NCBI GenBank assembly: GCA_964398645.1
Contig: CAYNNU010000082.1
Span: forward strand, 1 to 9,738
Direction of reading: 5' to 3'
DNA: 9,738 nucleotides
Origin: Spirochaeta_B sp964398645
Lineage (GTDB): Bacteria > Spirochaetota > Spirochaetia > DSM-27196 > DSM-8902
The notes under the pieces are model-generated. The model was not told where the DNA came from and did no database searches. It was given only the letters and a program-made list of their open reading frames with translations. Each line of letters opens with the position of its first letter. Position 1 is the first letter of the stretch. This document shows positions 7,634 to 9,738 of the stretch, piece after piece. Position numbers and translations under genes: made by a program.

Positions 7634-8154
7634 CAGCCGGTACCTACCGTAGCCGACGGGTTGCCTGCCCCCCGGGAATCATCCGCCCAGCAATGGACCG
7701 GATGCGCGAGTCATTATTCAGTATCCTCGGCCCCATTGCTGGCATGAGTTTTCTCGATGTTTTTTCCGGCTCCGGTATTATGTCGCTCGAGGCCGCAAGC
7801 CGGGGTGCAAGCCGCATTCATCTGGTAGAAAAAGACAAGGGCAAGCGAAATGTCCTGCTCAAAAACCTTGAAATCGCCCAGGAAAACATCTCCTGCAGTT
7901 TTTTACCGGCTGAACGATTTATTCGCTCATGGAAAGAAGCATTTGACATTATCTATTTAGATCCTCCCTTCGATTACCCCCAAAAAGAACGCCTGCTAAA
8001 AATGATATCGTCCTCCAGTATTCTTAAAGATGACAGCCGGGTACTTATTCACTTTCCAAAGGAAGACAAAATTCCTTCAGAAATCCAAAGATTGATATGT
8101 ACTGATGAACGTTCGTATGGCCGTTCTCAATTACGTTTTTACACTATCGCATAA
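7624..8154 (+). CDS. rsmD: 16S rRNA guanine(966)-N2 methyltransferase RsmD
   Basis: The 176-residue protein matches RsmD, which transfers a methyl group from S-adenosylmethionine to N2 of G966 in the 30S subunit. The N-terminal R2-I-x-A-G-x-Y-R-S-R-R segment and the R-P-x-x-D-R-x-R-E-S-L-F block are family signatures for RNA recognition. The SAM-binding loop is F43-L-D-V-F-S-G-S-G, with an acidic ribose-binding position at the end of the next strand (L-V-E-K). The catalytic motif IV is D113-P-P-F. It is slightly shorter than the E. coli enzyme, mainly at the N-terminus. It is the last gene of the dnaE operon, overlaps recG by 10 bases, and its stop codon merges with the A-run of a terminator hairpin. 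Confidence 0.93.
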   Translation: MRITAGTYRSRRVACPPGIIRPAMDRMRESLFSILGPIAGMSFLDVFSGSGIMSLEAASRGASRIHLVEKDKGKRNVLLKNLEIAQENISCSFLPAERFIRSWKEAFDIIYLDPPFDYPQKERLLKMISSSSILKDDSRVLIHFPKEDKIPSEIQRLICTDERSYGRSQLRFYTIA

Positions 8155-8180
8155 AAAAAGCCGGACACAAGTCCGGCTTT
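8154..8180. terminator. Shared hairpin terminator between convergent genes
   Basis: A 7-bp GC-rich stem GCCGGAC (8160-8166)/GTCCGGC (8171-8177) closes on loop ACAA and is extended by flanking A:T pairs. Read on the - strand it is followed by a run of seven T, a strong terminator for the lipoprotein gene. Read on the + strand, after rsmD, only TTT then CC follows, so termination there may be weaker. Confidence 0.85.
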
Positions 8181-8188
8181 CCAGGTTC

Positions 8189-8208
8189 ACATATTTTTGC
8201 AAATATGT
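8189..8208. repeat. AT-rich perfect inverted repeat beside the lipoprotein stop codon
   Basis: ACATATTT (8189-8196), loop TTGC, AAATATGT (8201-8208) form a perfect 8-bp stem. It lies two bases from the - strand lipoprotein stop (8211-8213) and before the GC-rich terminator, so the - strand transcript would carry two consecutive hairpins in its short 3' end. It has no T-tract and is not a terminator by itself. It could be an mRNA stabiliser or chance in AT-rich DNA. Confidence 0.5.
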
Positions 8209-8210
8209 TC

Positions 8211-8531
8211 TTAGTCTTGCAGATTCAAAACGATCTGCTGATCCCCTTCACCAATTGTCAGGGTTTCGCCATCAAAGCTTACCGCTTCTGCAGGATACTC
8301 TTCATCTACATCCTGCCATGCATCCTCAACCCACACTTTTGTTACGGTAAAAGTGTCGCCATCAGCACTCAGATTTCCTGCCAGAAGGCCTTCAATTTCA
8401 ATATAGTTATCTGAAACTACTGCTCGGCCGATTTCCCCTTCATATACACCGGCAGGAGTGACCTGTCCGAAACTACAGGCTGCGATTGCCAAAACTGCCA
8501 CTGCTACTACAAGAATAGTAATTTTTCTCAT
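8211..8531 (-). CDS. Small, highly acidic predicted lipoprotein of unknown function
   Basis: The 106-residue protein starts with a lipoprotein signal peptide: M-R-K, a hydrophobic core, and a lipobox L14-A-I-A-A-C19, with Cys19 the predicted lipidated residue. The mature 88 residues contain 19 Asp/Glu and only one Arg and one Lys, giving a net charge near -17. Short alternating hydrophobic strands separated by Gly/Asp turns (for example T-F-T-V-T-K-V-W-V) suggest a small beta-sheet domain. I do not recognise the family. The start is supported by AGGAGG at 8541-8546 (- strand) with a 9-base spacer. It has its own strong promoter, is transcribed divergently from the secreted hydrolase gene, and ends at a T-rich terminator. 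Cys20 is followed by Ser-Phe, with no Asp at +2 that would signal inner-membrane retention in enterobacteria. Confidence 0.85.
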   Translation of the reverse strand: MRKITILVVAVAVLAIAACSFGQVTPAGVYEGEIGRAVVSDNYIEIEGLLAGNLSADGDTFTVTKVWVEDAWQDVDEEYPAEAVSFDGETLTIGEGDQQIVLNLQD

Positions 8532-8540
8532 ATGTCATTA

Positions 8541-8546
8541 CCTCCT
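8541..8546 (-). promoter_or_regulatory. Shine-Dalgarno site AGGAGG for the lipoprotein gene
   Basis: Perfect AGGAGG on the - strand, 9 bases before the ATG that ends at 8531. It fixes the lipoprotein start. Confidence 0.85.
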
Positions 8547-8568
8547 AATGAACTGCTTTATATTGCTT

Positions 8569-8597
8569 ATTTTACGTCCGTTTCGGCCAGCTGTCAA
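8569..8597 (-). promoter_or_regulatory. Sigma70-type promoter of the lipoprotein gene
   Basis: On the - strand, TTGACA (8597-8592) is followed after exactly 17 bases by TAAAAT (8574-8569). Transcription should start near 8562, leaving a leader of about 30 bases that contains the AGGAGG site. This is close to a full consensus match. Confidence 0.8.
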
Positions 8598-8606
8598 ATA
8601 AAAAAT

Positions 8607-8621
8607 GAGGTGAATCATCTC
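8607..8621. promoter_or_regulatory. Candidate operator: palindrome between divergent promoters
   Basis: GAGGTGA (8607-8613), central A, TCATCTC (8615-8621) is a 15-base inverted repeat with one mismatched pair. Its centre at 8614 is within two bases of the midpoint between the two divergent -35 boxes (8592-8597 and 8634-8639). A dimeric regulator bound here could act on both genes. No regulator gene is visible in the window. Confidence 0.5.
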
Positions 8622-8633
8622 TTACAAAAATCG

Positions 8634-8663
8634 TTGACAGATCTGAAAAACCGCCCTTACAAT
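8634..8663 (+). promoter_or_regulatory. Sigma70-type promoter of the secreted hydrolase gene
   Basis: TTGACA (8634-8639) and TACAAT (8658-8663) are separated by 18 bases. The -35 is perfect and the -10 matches five of six. Transcription should start near 8670, giving a leader of about 43 bases before ATG 8713. Confidence 0.8.
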
Positions 8664-8684
8664 GAAATTGTAGCCAAGAATTGG
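8658..8684. repeat. Two tandem small palindromes with GAA centres over the -10 box and leader
   Basis: TACAAT-GAA-ATTGTA (8658-8672) is a perfect 6-bp inverted repeat whose left arm is the -10 box. One base later CCAA-GAA-TTGG (8674-8684) is a second perfect repeat, 4 bp, with the same GAA centre. The centres are 14 bases apart. They could be operator half-sites or leader RNA hairpins; chance is not excluded for such short arms. Confidence 0.4.
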
Positions 8685-8702
8685 TTGCAGTAAAAAATTA
8701 GT

Positions 8703-8707
8703 GGAGG
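8703..8707 (+). promoter_or_regulatory. Shine-Dalgarno site GGAGG deciding the hydrolase start
   Basis: GGAGG lies 5 bases before ATG 8713. The in-frame GTG at 8701 would place this site inside the gene, so ATG 8713 is chosen. Confidence 0.8.
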
Positions 8708-8712
8708 TTGAT

Positions 8713-9495
8713 ATGAAATCAATGAAAAAAATAGTCCAGATTTTGCTCGTAATCGCATTGGTTGTAGGCGCAGCTCAGAGCGTAAGCGCTACCAGCTATG
8801 CAGAAAGCATGTACTATCCCCTTTGGAAACTCAGCACCTATGAATATTGGAGCGCTAGTTATCTCTCACCCGGTACTGTTATTGTTGTAAGACCAGGATA
8901 TTCATGGAGTGTTACCAAGTACTCATCTGCTGAACGCATGGTTACATCAAACAGCGTACGGACCATCGTTCTTCCTGGTGTAGGAAGCAGTTCACGCGGT
9001 GCTGCGGCAATGGCAAAACTTGTTGCCAATGAACTCGGCCAATCAGTTGCAGCAGTTGTTACCGGCCGTGGCGACTGGACAACCATGACAGAAGGCCTGG
9101 AAGGCTACTGGATAGGACGATCTAGCAATCTGCTACAAACCTATTACTCAAACTCCGCTTCATATAAACTCTACAGCATGTACCGCAATGGTGCCCGCCC
9201 CTATCGTCTAATTGGACACAGTAAAGGTTCATTCGATGCAATCAATGCTCTCTTCCGCCTAAAAAATGAAGGACGAAGTAGCTATTTTAGTCAAACAACA
9301 TTTATTTCTTTTGGTTTAGGTCTGTTTGTTCCGGCCGGTCTCCATGGAAACCGGCAGTACGAAGGAACTTTGGATACACTTGGAGCAACCAACAACACTA
9401 CCATTCGCTACATAACCCCGGTAATTGGCAGTGGTCATTCCTTGAATACCCTCATGCCGATTGCAATGTCTGTAAGAAACCGCCTGTACTACTAA
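8713..9495 (+). CDS. Secreted alpha/beta-hydrolase, possible lipase or esterase
   Basis: The 260-residue protein begins with a type I signal peptide: M-K-S-M-K-K, a hydrophobic core, then V24-S-A26 with predicted cleavage before Thr27. The mature part has alpha/beta-hydrolase features: I-V-L-P-G-V-G, typical of the strand and oxyanion loop before the first helix; the nucleophile elbow G168-H-S-K-G with Ser170; a possible acid Asp221; and a late histidine His242 in G-S-G-H-S. This order is that of a Ser-Asp-His triad, so ester hydrolysis, perhaps of lipids, is likely; substrate and final location are unknown. The mature chain has no cysteine, is unusually rich in Tyr and Ser, has a net charge near +10, and ends in Tyr-Tyr. 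It has its own promoter and terminator and is divergent from the acidic lipoprotein gene. I do not recognise a named family. Confidence 0.8.
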   Translation: MKSMKKIVQILLVIALVVGAAQSVSATSYAESMYYPLWKLSTYEYWSASYLSPGTVIVVRPGYSWSVTKYSSAERMVTSNSVRTIVLPGVGSSSRGAAAMAKLVANELGQSVAAVVTGRGDWTTMTEGLEGYWIGRSSNLLQTYYSNSASYKLYSMYRNGARPYRLIGHSKGSFDAINALFRLKNEGRSSYFSQTTFISFGLGLFVPAGLHGNRQYEGTLDTLGATNNTTIRYITPVIGSGHSLNTLMPIAMSVRNRLYY

Positions 9496-9515
9496 AATTG
9501 GTTCTTTACAAGTCG

Positions 9516-9557
9516 AAAAGAAAACGCCCGCGTATGCCGGGCGTTTTCTTTTTTTTT
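9516..9557 (+). terminator. Intrinsic terminator after the hydrolase gene
   Basis: A 15-bp stem (9516-9530 with 9538-9552), GC-rich next to the 7-base loop and A:T-rich at its base, is followed by a T-run ending at 9557. It lies 20 bases after the stop and makes the hydrolase a single-gene transcript. On the - strand only TTTTC follows, so it acts mainly on the + strand. Confidence 0.93.
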
Positions 9558-9563
9558 GCTATC

Positions 9564-9572
9564 TGATACTAT
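9564..9572 (+). promoter_or_regulatory. Weak candidate extended -10 element before the last gene
   Basis: TGATACTAT resembles an extended -10 (TG-n-TATAAT, four of six). It lies between the terminator and the ribosome binding site of the last gene, where a promoter is needed. The -35 region would fall in the terminator T-run and does not match consensus. Confidence 0.25.
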
Positions 9573-9582
9573 CGAAGCAAAA

Positions 9583-9588
9583 AAGGAG
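9583..9588 (+). promoter_or_regulatory. Shine-Dalgarno site AAGGAG for the last gene
   Basis: AAGGAG stands 5 bases before GTG 9594 and 3 bases before the overlapping ATG 9592. Spacing favours GTG. Confidence 0.6.
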
Positions 9589-9593
9589 TGCAT

Positions 9594-9738
9594 GTGGCAG
9601 ATCCAATTTTTCAAGCAATCAACCCGCCAACAGCTGGCCCCCTTATTACCGAAGGGATGCATCTGGAAAGCGTACAACGCCACCGGCATATTCAGCGCTT
9701 TATTGAAGACAGCATGTTCTCCTGGGGATACCGTGGAG
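9594..9738 (+). CDS. hisZ: N-terminus of a HisZ-like ATP phosphoribosyltransferase regulatory subunit (partial)
   Basis: Only 48 codons are in the window and the frame is open to its end. After a short leader the segment R29-H-R-H-I-Q-R-F-I-E-D-S-M-F-S-W-G-Y-R-G resembles the helix and F-x-x-W-G-Y turn near the N-terminus of HisZ and histidyl-tRNA synthetases. The leading P-P-T-A-G-P-L part differs from the P-x-G-x-R-D-x-x-P of true synthetases, so HisZ is preferred. HisZ, a catalytically inactive synthetase paralogue, activates the short form of HisG in the first step of histidine synthesis. The start is GTG 9594 because that frame gives the family-like sequence and has AAGGAG five bases upstream; an ATG two bases earlier opens another frame without family resemblance. 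Identification rests on a short stretch. Confidence 0.55.
   Translation, partial: MADPIFQAINPPTAGPLITEGMHLESVQRHRHIQRFIEDSMFSWGYRG

Noticed and set aside
8701..8712. GTG start for the secreted hydrolase
   Set aside because: It overlaps the GGAGG site that serves ATG 8713 and would place Glu and Asp in front of an otherwise standard signal peptide.
9492..9689. A 65-codon - strand reading frame at the right end
   Set aside because: It runs antisense through the strong terminator and the start of the HisZ-like gene, and its sequence resembles nothing; it is a by-product of those features.
1..9738. CRISPR array, insertion sequence, tRNA or rRNA gene
   Set aside because: I saw no regularly spaced direct repeats, transposase-like product, terminal inverted repeats or cloverleaf-like segment; the intergenic spaces are all under 200 bases and are explained by promoters and terminators.

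Overview
The window is densely coded bacterial DNA. It looks like a diderm, quite possibly a spirochaete. That placement is a weak inference from overall protein resemblance, a diderm-style lipoprotein signal and the gene neighbourhood; no taxonomic marker is present. I see no tRNA or rRNA gene, insertion sequence, CRISPR array or attachment site.

Region 1 (1-1431, + strand) is the end of a gene set resembling a molybdenum hydroxylase (xanthine dehydrogenase/CO dehydrogenase family). It holds the last 25 codons of an unidentified upstream gene, a protein aligning with the two-[2Fe-2S] small subunit, and an FAD-binding medium subunit, all joined by overlapping stop/start codons. The small subunit keeps the family framework but only one of the eight cluster-binding cysteines. 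This is the most unexpected protein in the window.

Region 2 (1509-8154, + strand) is a compact housekeeping run: dnaE (replicative polymerase alpha subunit), a YggT-family membrane protein, recG (fork-remodelling helicase) and rsmD (16S rRNA methyltransferase). Joins are a 4-base overlap, a 12-base gap and a 10-base overlap, so one operon is likely. It ends at a hairpin shared with a convergent gene. The DnaE PHP domain has lost most metal ligands, so proofreading probably comes from a separate protein.

Region 3 (8155-9557) is a divergent pair of exported proteins: a small, very acidic lipoprotein on the - strand and a secreted basic alpha/beta-hydrolase on the + strand. Each has a near-consensus sigma70 promoter. 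The two TTGACA boxes lie back to back around an imperfect palindrome that sits almost at the midpoint. Two more small palindromes cover the -10 box and leader of the hydrolase gene. The layout suggests joint control, and the opposite charges make a physical partnership conceivable but unproven. This pair is the best candidate here for an undescribed two-gene system.

Region 4 (9558-9738) begins a further + strand gene that runs off the window. Its first 48 residues resemble the N-terminus of HisZ, the regulatory subunit of ATP phosphoribosyltransferase in histidine synthesis.
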